64,000 bases of DNA from a virus: the IMG/VR virus record IMGVR_UViG_3300024264_000007, positions 1 through 64,000 of that record; one strand, written 5' to 3'. Of the stretch, positions 25,046 to 33,033 are shown piece after piece; position 1 is the stretch's first letter; each line of letters starts with the position of its first letter. Under the pieces are notes generated by a model. The model saw only the letters and a list, made by a program, of their open reading frames with translations. It was not told where the DNA came from and made no database searches. Position numbers and translations under genes: made by a program.

Positions 25046-25449
25046 TTGGTGTTACCTGGTGCAACATCTTTTAATGTCTTTTTGCCTTTGTTCATTTCTT
25101 TTTGTCTTACGACTTTCAACATCTTCTTGGCAAGTTTAGATATTGCTTTTGTTTTCTTGTCGAGTATCTTTTCTAAAGCCCTTTTTTGACCCATACCCAA
25201 TTCTGCTTTGTTTTTACCTTTAAGAATTCTAGAGGCAATCTTACTTCGAGCTTGTTTTTGTGCCCTCTTCATAAGTTTCTTTGGGTCTAGAATCTTTCTC
25301 TTCATTGCCTTCTTTCGTGCAAAGGCAATCTTCGCTTTGTTCTTACGCATTGCTCTGCGTTTCTTCATTCTAGTTTGTATAGAGTCTACCTCAGAAATGA
25401 CTTCTGGTGTAGATTCTTCTTCGAATAAAGACTTGAAATCCTTAATCAT
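25042..25449 (-). CDS. Very basic protein with targeting-like N-terminus
   Basis: A 135-aa protein starting MIKDFKSLFEEESTPEVISE, followed by about 90 residues that are over a third Lys/Arg (RMKKRRAMRKNKAKIAFARK...). LFE|E fits the prohead protease rule, so the acidic leader could be removed in the capsid, leaving a highly basic DNA-binding product like the T4 internal proteins. This is inference from composition. ATGA-type overlaps link it to both neighbours. Confidence 0.6.
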   Translation of the reverse strand: MIKDFKSLFEEESTPEVISEVDSIQTRMKKRRAMRKNKAKIAFARKKAMKRKILDPKKLMKRAQKQARSKIASRILKGKNKAELGMGQKRALEKILDKKTKAISKLAKKMLKVVRQKEMNKGKKTLKDVAPGNTK

Positions 25450-26330
25450 TACTTCACCATTAAATCTTTGGCTCTTTTGCCTAATTTGATTTTCTTTTTA
25501 ACTTTTCTAAGTTTATTTCTAATTCTACCCATGATACCCTTTGCAAGATTCTTAAACATACCTTCGTTGATTATGGCATCTGCCATAGTAGTATGTTCGA
25601 ATACAATCTCACCATCGTCTGTCATATGTTTAATTGCAGTGTATAGACATTCTCGTGTCATTGTATCGTCAGCGCCTAAACCAGCAGGTAGTTTTTCAAA
25701 TATCTGAGACATTTCATTCCACATATATGATGCAAGCATATCTTTTTTACTGTATTTTGCATCATCATCATAGAATGTTTCTAGTTTCTTTTGACCCATT
25801 TGAAAATACTTTCTCATGGCATCATTCATTTTGTTATTTGCTTTGGTGATAGCGGTATCAGTCATACGGTCACCAATGAAGGCAAAGTAGTAATCACCTG
25901 TTCTGATAGGATATGATAATGCACTCCACTCATTTTTCATGGCACTATTATTTTCGTAATGGTCTTCATCTTCGTTGTCCATAATCCATTGAACTTCGTC
26001 TGAATTAAATCCTACTTTCTTTGCGTACTTTTGAATATTCATTTTTTTGGATAATGCTTCAGATAGAATCAGTGCATCGATTTCTTCTTCAAGTTCTTTT
26101 AGTTCTACTGACTCATTGTAAGGATATCCCTTTAAAGGATTATCAAACAACATAGACATATGATTCTTCTTGCCTTCTTTGTTCTTCTTACCTTGAATCT
26201 TAATCATCTTGTCTACATTTTCAGTATAAGATGTTTCTAATTCACCTGGTGTATCTGCCTTGTAAGCGGCAAGCATTTCATCTGTACCCATTAGATGAAC
26301 ACCATTGTCTGTTTTATTACCTTTTGCCAT
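25449..26330 (-). CDS. Hypothetical head-block protein (293 aa)
   Basis: The N-terminal 70 residues are charged, the middle (YPIRTGDYYFAFIGDRMTDT... YMWNEMSQIFEKLPAGLGAD) is folded-looking, and the last 35 residues are strongly basic (NKLRKVKKKIKLGKRAKDLM). The family is not recognised. The basic tail recalls neighbouring proteins and may bind DNA. Confidence 0.5.
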   Translation of the reverse strand: MAKGNKTDNGVHLMGTDEMLAAYKADTPGELETSYTENVDKMIKIQGKKNKEGKKNHMSMLFDNPLKGYPYNESVELKELEEEIDALILSEALSKKMNIQKYAKKVGFNSDEVQWIMDNEDEDHYENNSAMKNEWSALSYPIRTGDYYFAFIGDRMTDTAITKANNKMNDAMRKYFQMGQKKLETFYDDDAKYSKKDMLASYMWNEMSQIFEKLPAGLGADDTMTRECLYTAIKHMTDDGEIVFEHTTMADAIINEGMFKNLAKGIMGRIRNKLRKVKKKIKLGKRAKDLMVK

Positions 26331-27036
26331 TTTTAATTATCCCCTGTTTTACTAGTCTTTCTCTAAGTCTAGGTTCTTTTCTATTATAGTTTTTAGATAC
26401 TATTGATAGATTTGATTTATCATTATTCATTGGGTTGTTATCTTTATGATGAACATCTTTACCCTTTATGTCTTTGTTGTCTTTTAACTGATTTCTAGCT
26501 GAATTTCTTGCAGCTCGTCTTTTGATTTGTTCTGGTTTGCCTTGATAGTTCTCATACTCTTTTTTGTAATCTCTATCTTCTTCTACTTCAGACTCTTCGT
26601 TCTTGTTCTTATTCTTTGCATCATAGTCTTTGATAGATTTTCTAGCAGACTTCATCATTGCCTTTTGATGTGCTTTCTGTTGAGATTGGTTTCTCTTTCT
26701 CATTACATCTGAATGTCGTTCTTCTAACTCTTCACCCATTACTAACTGACCCAATGCCTGTGATATTTGAGTTAATACAGGTATTGGTATTTGTGCAATT
26801 AATTGTGCCTGAGCAGATGAAACACCTTTCATCTTACTTAACATTGCTTTGACTTTTGCGTTCTCTTCTATCTCGGTCTCTTCTGGCACACAATTAGGAA
26901 CTACTTTTCCACCTTTCTTTTTTGTACCAACTTGTTTGTAACCATCCCAACATGCTTCTACTATCACGGTTTCACCAGGTGCAGGTCCACTTTGTTTAAC
27001 TCTTTGTTCTAAGATTCTTTTAAATAATGTAGTCAT
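26317..27036 (-). CDS. Head-block protein with C-terminal HNH-like domain
   Basis: A 239-aa protein with three modules: a targeting-like start MTTLFKRILEQRVKQ (ILE|Q cleavage match); the motif CWDGYKQVGTKKKGG...VPNC at residues 29-53; and a C-terminal HNH-like segment DVHHKDNNPMNNDKSNLSIV followed by NYNRKEPRLRER. The HH...N...N spacing fits HNH nucleases. An HNH nuclease carried in the capsid and delivered with DNA is possible. The ATG lies 5 nt after CATAAATA. Confidence 0.65.
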   Translation of the reverse strand: MTTLFKRILEQRVKQSGPAPGETVIVEACWDGYKQVGTKKKGGKVVPNCVPEETEIEENAKVKAMLSKMKGVSSAQAQLIAQIPIPVLTQISQALGQLVMGEELEERHSDVMRKRNQSQQKAHQKAMMKSARKSIKDYDAKNKNKNEESEVEEDRDYKKEYENYQGKPEQIKRRAARNSARNQLKDNKDIKGKDVHHKDNNPMNNDKSNLSIVSKNYNRKEPRLRERLVKQGIIKNGKR

Positions 27037-27040
27037 ACTT

Positions 27041-28342
27041 CTATTTATGTAATTTCTTTGTTAATAGTTGTCTTTGTTTCCAGAGTGTTGCTCTGGTGTT
27101 TCCAGGAAATGATGTAGACCATGCCATCAATTTACCAAAGACTGAGTTAGTTTTTCTTTTTAAAGAATCTAAATCATCATCATTTGATACTTGCATGAAG
27201 TCTCTTTTGAATAGTTTCTGCATAGATGCAATATTCTTTTGTGAATTGTTCCAATCTTTCTTAACAATCGCATCTGGTAATTGTCTTGGTCTTGAACTGT
27301 TTCTTGCCAATGCGTTTGGAAGTGATGTACTGACATACACCATTTTAGATTCGTAACCAAGTTTATCTAACATGTTCTTATACGCTTTAATCTTAGTGTC
27401 GTTTGCACTTGTAGTATCGAAGATAAGACCAAGTCTATTGTCAATGTATCTGTCCATCAATCGAGTAGTTTGTCTCTTCGCCTTCTTTCTAATTGGGTCT
27501 CTGATATCGGCAGGTACTGCATTTAAGTCTAAGGTTTGACCTGCCTTCTTTAGACCATTCTCAAATGACTTATCTGTATTGACTAGTTTCAACCCTAATG
27601 CCTTCAAACCCAAACCATCTACTACAGTTGACTTACCAGAACCTGGGCCACCCATAAAGAATACTGCCTTAAAGATACCTGGGTCATATACACCTTCTCT
27701 AAGTAAGTCTTCAATCATGTAGTCTGGTAGAGTGGAGAACGACTCCTCTGCGATTCCCATACCTCTACGCACATCTTTGTATAGTTTGTCTGCGAGTTTT
27801 TTATCTGGCACGCCACCTTTGAATGAATCAAAGTCATCTTGTTCTGCGGCTGCCCTCATCTTAGATGCACTCATACCTGATACATCATCAGCATCTGGAT
27901 CCCTTTCACCAGCACTAACTATGTTTATATCATCGAACTTATAGAAACCGTGTCTTGCCTTTACACCATTGTATTTCTTAAGTAGTGTTTCGAATTCTCT
28001 GATTCTATCTGAACCAACAACCATAGTGATACTAGTATAACCTTGTTTATGTAATGCGTTTGCGACATCGAATACTGTTCTGGCGTTCGCATCTGGTACA
28101 CCAACCTTCTTAGAAAAGAACTTTCTTAGATACTGAATCTTTGTTTTGTGATTCAGTGGATTTTTTCTCTTATCATTTGAATGAGAAGTAAATATCATTG
28201 GGTCGCCGTTCACTGACTTTGATACCTTGTTTAGTTTATCGACAAGTTTACCATGCCCAATTGTGGGTGGGTTGAACCTTCCGAATGAAAAAACAGCGGG
28301 TCTTTGTTTCGCCTCTGATATGAATGATTGTAATGTTTTCAT
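27041..28342 (-). CDS. NadR-like fusion: nucleotidyltransferase plus P-loop kinase
   Basis: 433 aa from ATG 28342 (TAATG overlap); a frame 4 codons longer exists. MKTLQSFISEAKQRP is a near copy of the T4 capsid-targeting peptide, with ISE|A as protease site. Residues 16-200 are a cytidylyltransferase-fold domain: FSFGRFNPPTIGHGKL, MVVGSDRIREFE and SGMSASKMR (the NMN-adenylyltransferase-type closing motif). After a linker comes a kinase domain with FMGGPGSGKSTVVDGL and a zeta-toxin-like layout (LIFDTTSAND, ARNSSRPRQLP). The architecture recalls NadR; substrates are not proven. Confidence 0.75.
   Translation of the reverse strand: MKTLQSFISEAKQRPAVFSFGRFNPPTIGHGKLVDKLNKVSKSVNGDPMIFTSHSNDKRKNPLNHKTKIQYLRKFFSKKVGVPDANARTVFDVANALHKQGYTSITMVVGSDRIREFETLLKKYNGVKARHGFYKFDDINIVSAGERDPDADDVSGMSASKMRAAAEQDDFDSFKGGVPDKKLADKLYKDVRRGMGIAEESFSTLPDYMIEDLLREGVYDPGIFKAVFFMGGPGSGKSTVVDGLGLKALGLKLVNTDKSFENGLKKAGQTLDLNAVPADIRDPIRKKAKRQTTRLMDRYIDNRLGLIFDTTSANDTKIKAYKNMLDKLGYESKMVYVSTSLPNALARNSSRPRQLPDAIVKKDWNNSQKNIASMQKLFKRDFMQVSNDDDLDSLKRKTNSVFGKLMAWSTSFPGNTRATLWKQRQLLTKKLHK
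27042..27049 (-). promoter_or_regulatory. Late promoter CATAAATA abutting ATG
   Basis: CATAAATA, 5 nt, ATG (27036). It overlaps the last codons of the upstream gene. No SD is present. Confidence 0.65.
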
Positions 28343-29547
28343 TATTTGTCCCATGCCTTTGCAGCTGTAAAGTTATTTAGTGAGAACTCCATACGGTCTA
28401 CTAACTTCACTGCCTTACCGTCATCATCGATTGCAACATATCCCTCAGGATTTACTACTTTTAAACCTGTGGGTGTTCTTACGAATGTGCCGATTGATTT
28501 TGCTTTGTTTAAACCATCTATGATAATCTGTTTCGCCTCAACCATGCCTACTTGAAACTCTGTCAATGCAGTTATGAATGGTTTAAGACTTCTGATATCT
28601 CTGACAAGGTCTTTACCTATTTGTTCTTTGATATCTTTTGTCTTCTGCATCTTTACTGCACCAACTACTTTTGTTTTCCAATAGTTCTCAAAGTGTTTGA
28701 GATAATCATTATAGTTTAGATTGAACTTACCCTTTCTTATTTGGGCGTTCATATATGTTTTGTATGTTGCACCTGCACCTTTAGATGCAATGGTGTCTTG
28801 TATCTTCATGAACTTAATCAGTGAAGGTCTTTTGATTTTGTGAAATGACTTACCTGTTTTAGTAAGTAGAGTAGATAACTTAAGTGTTTCTTTTCCTGTG
28901 AGTGTAGAATTACCTGCAACATTCTTAAAGGTTGCATCATCAATCCATACATCATTGTTATGACCCAAAGAAGATATATCTGCACCGAATGATGCACCTA
29001 AATCATCTATACTTGAACCTTCGTATGTCGTATGAAATACTATACCATACTTGGCATTTGCAATCTGTTTACCCAATTCTGATTGAACTGGTACAGCATA
29101 CATGATTGTGTTAGGTTGAAATGTAATGTGTTCTATATCATTTATTTTCTTCATCTTCTTATCTGCCTGAGTAAACATCAAGTCACCTTGCATTACTTTA
29201 TTCCAGGATAGTTTAGATAGATACTCGAATGAGTCTATGAACTTCTTCTCTAAGTCTCCAGATAGTTCAGATGCGTTCTTAATTTCTGATACTGAACAAT
29301 AGAACTTAGGTTCTTTATTGAATAATGATTTCTTTGCGACAAAGAATCTGCCGTCTTCTGGATGTTTTCCACAAAAGATTGCAGGTGCACCATCCCATTT
29401 GACAGTCATGTTGAATTTTTTCTTGGCATTTCCTTTCATCATGTCTCTGAGTGCGAGTAGAAAGGTTATAGAAGCACGACCACCATCAATACCGTTATTG
29501 ATGATTTCATCTTCTAAATGTTCTAAATGTAGATTTTTAACGGCCAT
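28342..29547 (-). CDS. DUF6267-type protein with ligase-like motifs
   Basis: A 401-aa protein. TVKWDGAPAIFCG (Lys50-x-Asp-Gly) looks like nucleotidyltransferase/ligase motif I, FFVAKKSLFN and VMQGDLMF fit motifs between, and NPEGYVAID (near residue 366) with KAVKLVDR fits motifs IV and V. A covalent-nucleotidyl enzyme (RNA or DNA ligase-like) is therefore plausible, though the family is formally of unknown function as far as I know. It is directly followed by the NadR-like gene. Its start lies just after a hairpin leader. Confidence 0.6.
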   Translation of the reverse strand: MAVKNLHLEHLEDEIINNGIDGGRASITFLLALRDMMKGNAKKKFNMTVKWDGAPAIFCGKHPEDGRFFVAKKSLFNKEPKFYCSVSEIKNASELSGDLEKKFIDSFEYLSKLSWNKVMQGDLMFTQADKKMKKINDIEHITFQPNTIMYAVPVQSELGKQIANAKYGIVFHTTYEGSSIDDLGASFGADISSLGHNNDVWIDDATFKNVAGNSTLTGKETLKLSTLLTKTGKSFHKIKRPSLIKFMKIQDTIASKGAGATYKTYMNAQIRKGKFNLNYNDYLKHFENYWKTKVVGAVKMQKTKDIKEQIGKDLVRDIRSLKPFITALTEFQVGMVEAKQIIIDGLNKAKSIGTFVRTPTGLKVVNPEGYVAIDDDGKAVKLVDRMEFSLNNFTAAKAWDK

Positions 29548-29549
29548 AA

Positions 29550-29586
29550 GTAGTTATCACATTGTTGTGTATAACTACTATTTATG
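29550..29586 (-). promoter_or_regulatory. Late promoter with 5' hairpin leader
   Basis: CATAAATA (29579-29586) is followed at once by a 29-nt hairpin (29550-29578), with 12 base pairs, one bulge and a TTGT loop, which ends 2 nt before ATG 29547. No SD is seen. Confidence 0.65.
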
Positions 29587-29597
29587 TATTTTGAAAG

Positions 29598-30050
29598 CTA
29601 TGGTGTTTCGAAAGTGGCGTCTGCATCGCCTTCTAACATCGTTGTAGCAAAAGATATATTAGCGGTAATTGATTGTACTGCATTATAGGCGTCAATCTTT
29701 TCATCAGCGATTTCTGATTCACTCTTTTTATCTTGATTCCAATGTGCATACATTCCACCTGATGTGGCGTCTGGATTTGCAGTTCTCCATGCATTAAGAG
29801 CTTCTATAATGTCTCCAGTGCCTGTCCATTCAAATATCTTATGTGGGTGTGCAACACCATCTACAGTTAAGTCTGAAGCTTCAGATAAATTCACGATTAT
29901 AGTATCATCTGTTTCATCTGCATCTTTAGAATAGAAATAAAATGTTCTGGAAGTTCCTGCATCTCCACCCATCAAATCGTACCTTTGTTGCCATTCGATT
30001 AATTTTGATTGCATATCTGCTAAGTATGCATCATATCTGATTGTTGCCAT
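29598..30050 (-). CDS. Hypothetical protein (150 aa)
   Basis: An N-terminal helix (MATIRYDAYLADMQSKLIEW) is followed by a beta-rich part (TFYFYSKDADETDDTIIVNL) and a helix-rich C-terminus. GGAGATATAA precedes the ATG, downstream of a CTAAATA late promoter. It is a probable virion-associated protein by position; the family is unknown. Confidence 0.55.
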   Translation of the reverse strand: MATIRYDAYLADMQSKLIEWQQRYDLMGGDAGTSRTFYFYSKDADETDDTIIVNLSEASDLTVDGVAHPHKIFEWTGTGDIIEALNAWRTANPDATSGGMYAHWNQDKKSESEIADEKIDAYNAVQSITANISFATTMLEGDADATFETP

Positions 30051-30080
30051 TTATATCTCCGTGTTAAATTTCTATACTAC

Positions 30081-30087
30081 TATTTAG
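30081..30087 (-). promoter_or_regulatory. Late promoter CTAAATA
   Basis: CTAAATA about 30 nt before ATG 30050, with a normal SD in the leader; it overlaps the stop of the upstream small gene. Confidence 0.6.
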
Positions 30088-30260
30088 TTTTTTGATAGCG
30101 GTCTAGAGTGCAATTTTTCTTCTAATTGAGAAACTTTTTTCATTAATATCTCTGCCTTTTTGGTTTCACCAACAGACTTGAGTTCTTTAATGTCTCTCTT
30201 TAGTTGCACCTTCTTTTGAAGTACTGACAATACTTCTTTAGGTTTTAAGTTCTTCGTCAT
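30084..30260 (-). CDS. Small coiled-coil protein (58 aa)
   Basis: MTKNLKPKEVLSVLQKKVQL and KKAEILMKKVSQLEEKLHSR: a short, very basic two-helix protein. It is framed by late promoters on both sides (30268 upstream, 30081 at its stop). There is no SD; the ATG lies 7 nt after TATAAATA. Function unknown. Confidence 0.6.
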   Translation of the reverse strand: MTKNLKPKEVLSVLQKKVQLKRDIKELKSVGETKKAEILMKKVSQLEEKLHSRPLSKN

Positions 30261-30267
30261 AATCTAT

Positions 30268-30275
30268 TATTTATA
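30268..30275 (-). promoter_or_regulatory. Late promoter TATAAATA
   Basis: Perfect consensus 7 nt before ATG 30260, just downstream of the tRNA-Arg gene. Confidence 0.7.
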
Positions 30276-30285
30276 TCACAATTTT

Positions 30286-30362
30286 TGGCCGACCTGAGAG
30301 GATTCGAACCTCTGACCCTCGGTTTAGAAGACCGATGCTCTATCCAACTGAGCTACAGGCCG
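30286..30362 (-). tRNA. tRNA-Arg (TCT anticodon)
   Basis: A complete cloverleaf: 7-bp acceptor CGGCCTG/CAGGTCG (one G-T pair), D arm, anticodon loop CTTCTAA in the stem TCGGT/ACCGA, T loop TTCGAAT and an encoded CCA. It reads AGA codons, which AT-rich phages use heavily. Confidence 0.95.
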
Positions 30363-30371
30363 AACATTCTT

Positions 30372-31649
30372 TTATATTGAATCTTCATATAGTTCCAAGT
30401 TCTCAAATACAACACTCGGTGTATCGATACCTTCACCTTTCATGAATGATTCTATGATTCTTCTATGACCACCTTGTGGGTTCTTGTCATTGTAATCATC
30501 GTAAGTTTTCTTTGTCTCGTAATGCATGAGTATCTTTACAATACTTCTTGGTGTCAAACCATTATTCTTTCTGAAGTCAGCATCTTGCATCCACTTCTCA
30601 ATCACCCTATCTGCCCTAAATGTAGCAGATTGTGTAATATAGAATGTGGTATCACTAGTAAAAGCAGAACATTTATCATTTCTCTCTTTCTCTCTCTTCT
30701 TTAACTTCCAGTTAATCCAGGTCTTACCTTTCTTCCAAGAATCTTTTTCATCAATAAGAGCTTGAGCTTCTCTTCTAACTTTTGAAATGTCTGCACCCTT
30801 AAACCCACCAGTCACTTTGATGTATTCAGCAACATACTTATCTTTCAAAGAAGTAATCTTGCCTTCGTTGTAGAAATTGACCAAGTCGCCAGCACAATCA
30901 GTAATTGAAGTGGTCATTCTTTGCACTTCAACCTTTCTGTTAAGTGCATTACCTAATGCCTGCAAATCTGCCATTGTCATTTCTGCATCGATGTAAACAA
31001 CTTCAATACTAGAACATCTTGACTTTCTAGCAGACTCTAAGGTGTGATTACCGCCAACAATAACTTCCCTACCATCAAATCTTACAATAGTAATAGTGAA
31101 ACCCTTAGTAGAGTTATTGGCGTTCATCTCATTCTTGTATTCTGAAATCTTCTTGTGCGACATGTTAGTATCAAATCTAACTTGTAATCTGATAACATTA
31201 TCTAAATCTGAAATCTTGACCACACATCTCTCTAAATCTGAATCAGGATTGTAGGCATCTTCTGCCAACTTATTGATTAAGTCTAAGTCTGGTAATTCTA
31301 CAGACTCAGGTGCGAACCCATTCCACTTGTTCCAAGACATCTCTCTCTGTTTGGCGGTCGCCCTCATCTTAGATAAGAGTTCAAATTCTTTTTTGAACAT
31401 TTCTTTCATAGAACCAAAGTGTGAAATCTCGTATATAAACTCTTCTGGTTTCTCTTCTAATAACTTGTTGAATGTGTCAGAAGTGGATGAATTCCAATAT
31501 GCACCATCATTAAATGCCTCATGTTCTTTTAACCCATGCATACCCAAATACCACATGCCAGAAGGTTTGTGTGTAAACTTGTAAATAAATGCCTCAGGTA
31601 TTAACTCACCTGGGTCTGCAATATCAATTTCTCCGAATGGATAACTCAT
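30372..31649 (-). CDS. Fusion of GIY-YIG-like and ParB-like domains
   Basis: ATG 31649 follows AAGGAG, so the longer frame to 31730 is rejected; 425 aa result. Residues about 20-100 (FIYKFTHKPSGMWYLGMHG... GAYWNSSTSDTFNKLLEEKP) match the opening strands of GIY-YIG endonucleases in a variant form. Residues about 150-230 contain VRFDGREVIVGGNHTLESAR and SIEVVYIDAEMT, the ParB/sulfiredoxin-fold signature. The C-terminal half is helical and basic. A DNA-binding nuclease or nicking enzyme is likely; target unknown. Confidence 0.65.
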   Translation of the reverse strand: MSYPFGEIDIADPGELIPEAFIYKFTHKPSGMWYLGMHGLKEHEAFNDGAYWNSSTSDTFNKLLEEKPEEFIYEISHFGSMKEMFKKEFELLSKMRATAKQREMSWNKWNGFAPESVELPDLDLINKLAEDAYNPDSDLERCVVKISDLDNVIRLQVRFDTNMSHKKISEYKNEMNANNSTKGFTITIVRFDGREVIVGGNHTLESARKSRCSSIEVVYIDAEMTMADLQALGNALNRKVEVQRMTTSITDCAGDLVNFYNEGKITSLKDKYVAEYIKVTGGFKGADISKVRREAQALIDEKDSWKKGKTWINWKLKKREKERNDKCSAFTSDTTFYITQSATFRADRVIEKWMQDADFRKNNGLTPRSIVKILMHYETKKTYDDYNDKNPQGGHRRIIESFMKGEGIDTPSVVFENLELYEDSI

Positions 31650-31650
31650 A

Positions 31651-32097
31651 TTAAAAATCTCCTTCTGCAACTTGGACACATGTAGTGCCTCTTTTTCTCC
31701 ACATTTCGACAACTTGATTTCTGTCGTCAAAGACTAAATCAATCTTGCCACCCAATTCTTCAAACTTATCTGCAAGTTCAGATTTGAATTCATCATCTTT
31801 TCTGAAATCGCCATCTGGTCTTAAGAACAAACCTTGGTGATTGTCACCAATCCATTCTGCAATTTGTTTCTCTGTAATCTCCCTCTCTGACTCATTTCTT
31901 GCACTAAAGAAGGCAACTTGGTCACCTTGTGCAATGAATCTCTTTGCAATGTCACATACCCACTGAACTGGAGTATCGTTTACTGTTTCTGTTCTAAAAG
32001 ACTGCCAATCGTTATTACCATTGACAAAATGCCTTCTATGTTCGACATCAGCGATAGTGCCGTCAACATCGAAAATTATTGTTTGTTTCTTTATCAT
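31651..32097 (-). CDS. HAD phosphatase, polynucleotide 3'-phosphatase-like
   Basis: A 148-aa protein. IIFDVDGTIADVEHRR is HAD motif I, VAFFSARNE motif II and DLVFDDRNQVVEMW motif IV. The lengths and order match the C-terminal phosphatase of T4 polynucleotide kinase (PseT) without its kinase half. It would remove 3'-phosphates or cyclic phosphates from nucleic acid ends. The ATG is 6 nt after a promoter -10, so the mRNA is probably leaderless. A general nucleotidase is an alternative. Confidence 0.7.
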   Translation of the reverse strand: MIKKQTIIFDVDGTIADVEHRRHFVNGNNDWQSFRTETVNDTPVQWVCDIAKRFIAQGDQVAFFSARNESEREITEKQIAEWIGDNHQGLFLRPDGDFRKDDEFKSELADKFEELGGKIDLVFDDRNQVVEMWRKRGTTCVQVAEGDF

Positions 32098-32103
32098 GTG
32101 TCC

Positions 32104-32133
32104 ATTATTGCATTAAATGAAGGTCACCGTCAA
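32104..32133 (-). promoter_or_regulatory. Sigma70-like promoter abutting ATG
   Basis: TTGACG (32128-32133), 18-bp spacer and AATAAT (32104-32109), then 6 nt and ATG 32097. It shares the GGGGTTGACGGTGACC-type upstream box. Confidence 0.5.
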
Positions 32134-32324
32134 CCCCTTTTAAGGTCAACAAACTTCCTCCTAGATTTACTAAACTGTTTCATTGGAGACTTAAAGATTA
32201 TCTCTTCTTTAGTTCCAGTCTTGATATAACCTACGAGATGCAGTGCATCATTAACAATGTAGGTGTGATTTGGTACAGGACATTTGGCGTCTGACCAATC
32301 AGTAATCTCTTTAAGATACTTCAT
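32130..32324 (-). CDS. Hypothetical protein (64 aa)
   Basis: MKYLKEITDWSDAKCPVPNH then TYIVNDALHLVGYIKTGTKE: a small beta-rich protein ending in a basic stretch. It overlaps the upstream gene by 14 nt and the promoter of the downstream gene at its own stop. Similar small proteins occur in T4-like marine phages; function unknown. Confidence 0.55.
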   Translation of the reverse strand: MKYLKEITDWSDAKCPVPNHTYIVNDALHLVGYIKTGTKEEIIFKSPMKQFSKSRRKFVDLKRG

Positions 32325-32667
32325 GTAATTCTAACTCCCCTATTAACTCTGAGATATCACCCTGCCATGTAGGATGGTCTGGTGTATCAAAAGGACTATC
32401 TACAACTTCGATTGAAGTGATGTAGTCAAATGAACCACTTAGTCCATTGTATCTGTTGACATGTTTCATGACCAGTGCAGCTGCACTTGCCTCAGTCAAA
32501 CTAGGTGAATGGTAGTAAGAGTGTTCACCCTCACCATATGCGTTCTCCTCGTACACAAGGGTTTCGACATCGAACCCAATAACATAATCAGAACCTCCCT
32601 TAAACTTATGGAAGTTAGTGCCGTACTCTTCGACATTTTGGGTGGTTATTACATATTGGTTTCTCAT
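32311..32667 (-). CDS. Hypothetical protein (118 aa)
   Basis: Begins MRNQYVITTQNVEEYGTNFH; a mixed alpha/beta, acidic protein (YEENAYGEGEHSYYHSPSLT). AGGAGATATT precedes the ATG, downstream of the early-type promoter at 32696. Not recognised. Confidence 0.55.
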   Translation of the reverse strand: MRNQYVITTQNVEEYGTNFHKFKGGSDYVIGFDVETLVYEENAYGEGEHSYYHSPSLTEASAAALVMKHVNRYNGLSGSFDYITSIEVVDSPFDTPDHPTWQGDISELIGELELHEVS

Positions 32668-32695
32668 AATATCTCCTTTTCTTTATTACTCTACT

Positions 32696-32725
32696 AGTAT
32701 ACTAAAAAGTGAAGGTCATTGTCAA
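32696..32725 (-). promoter_or_regulatory. Early-type sigma70-like promoter
   Basis: TTGACA (32720-32725), 18-bp spacer and TATACT (32696-32701), with the shared GGGTTGACAATGACC and CACTTTTT boxes. Confidence 0.75.
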
Positions 32726-32727
32726 CC

Positions 32728-33033
32728 CTACCATGTTAAACATGTGTAAGGTTCATAACAACCTGAAACACCTATAGCGGAGTTATCGCAACCCCTACCA
32801 TCCATCCAGAGTTCGAGTTTAATCTCATCAAACTCTTTGATGTGTAGTATCATGTGTTCAAATGTATTTTGTAGATTGTTCTGAAAAACATCTTTCCAGT
32901 TAGTCTTTTGAATTGGTTTGACTAGTAAAGAATTATCACTAACCTTGTCGATGATTGCAGTATATTCCATACCGTCTTTAACAAATTTGCAGGTATCTAA
33001 ACCCTCTTCTATGTAATCGTTAAACAAACTCAT
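32728..33033 (-). CDS. Hypothetical protein (101 aa)
   Basis: ATG 33033 overlaps the stop of the upstream gene (ATGA); a start two codons earlier (33039) is also possible. MSLFNDYIEEGLDTCKFVKD opens an acidic alpha/beta protein ending with several Cys (GRGCDNSAIGVSGCYEPYTC). The family is unknown. It is co-transcribed with 33030-33227. Confidence 0.55.
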   Translation of the reverse strand: MSLFNDYIEEGLDTCKFVKDGMEYTAIIDKVSDNSLLVKPIQKTNWKDVFQNNLQNTFEHMILHIKEFDEIKLELWMDGRGCDNSAIGVSGCYEPYTCLTW

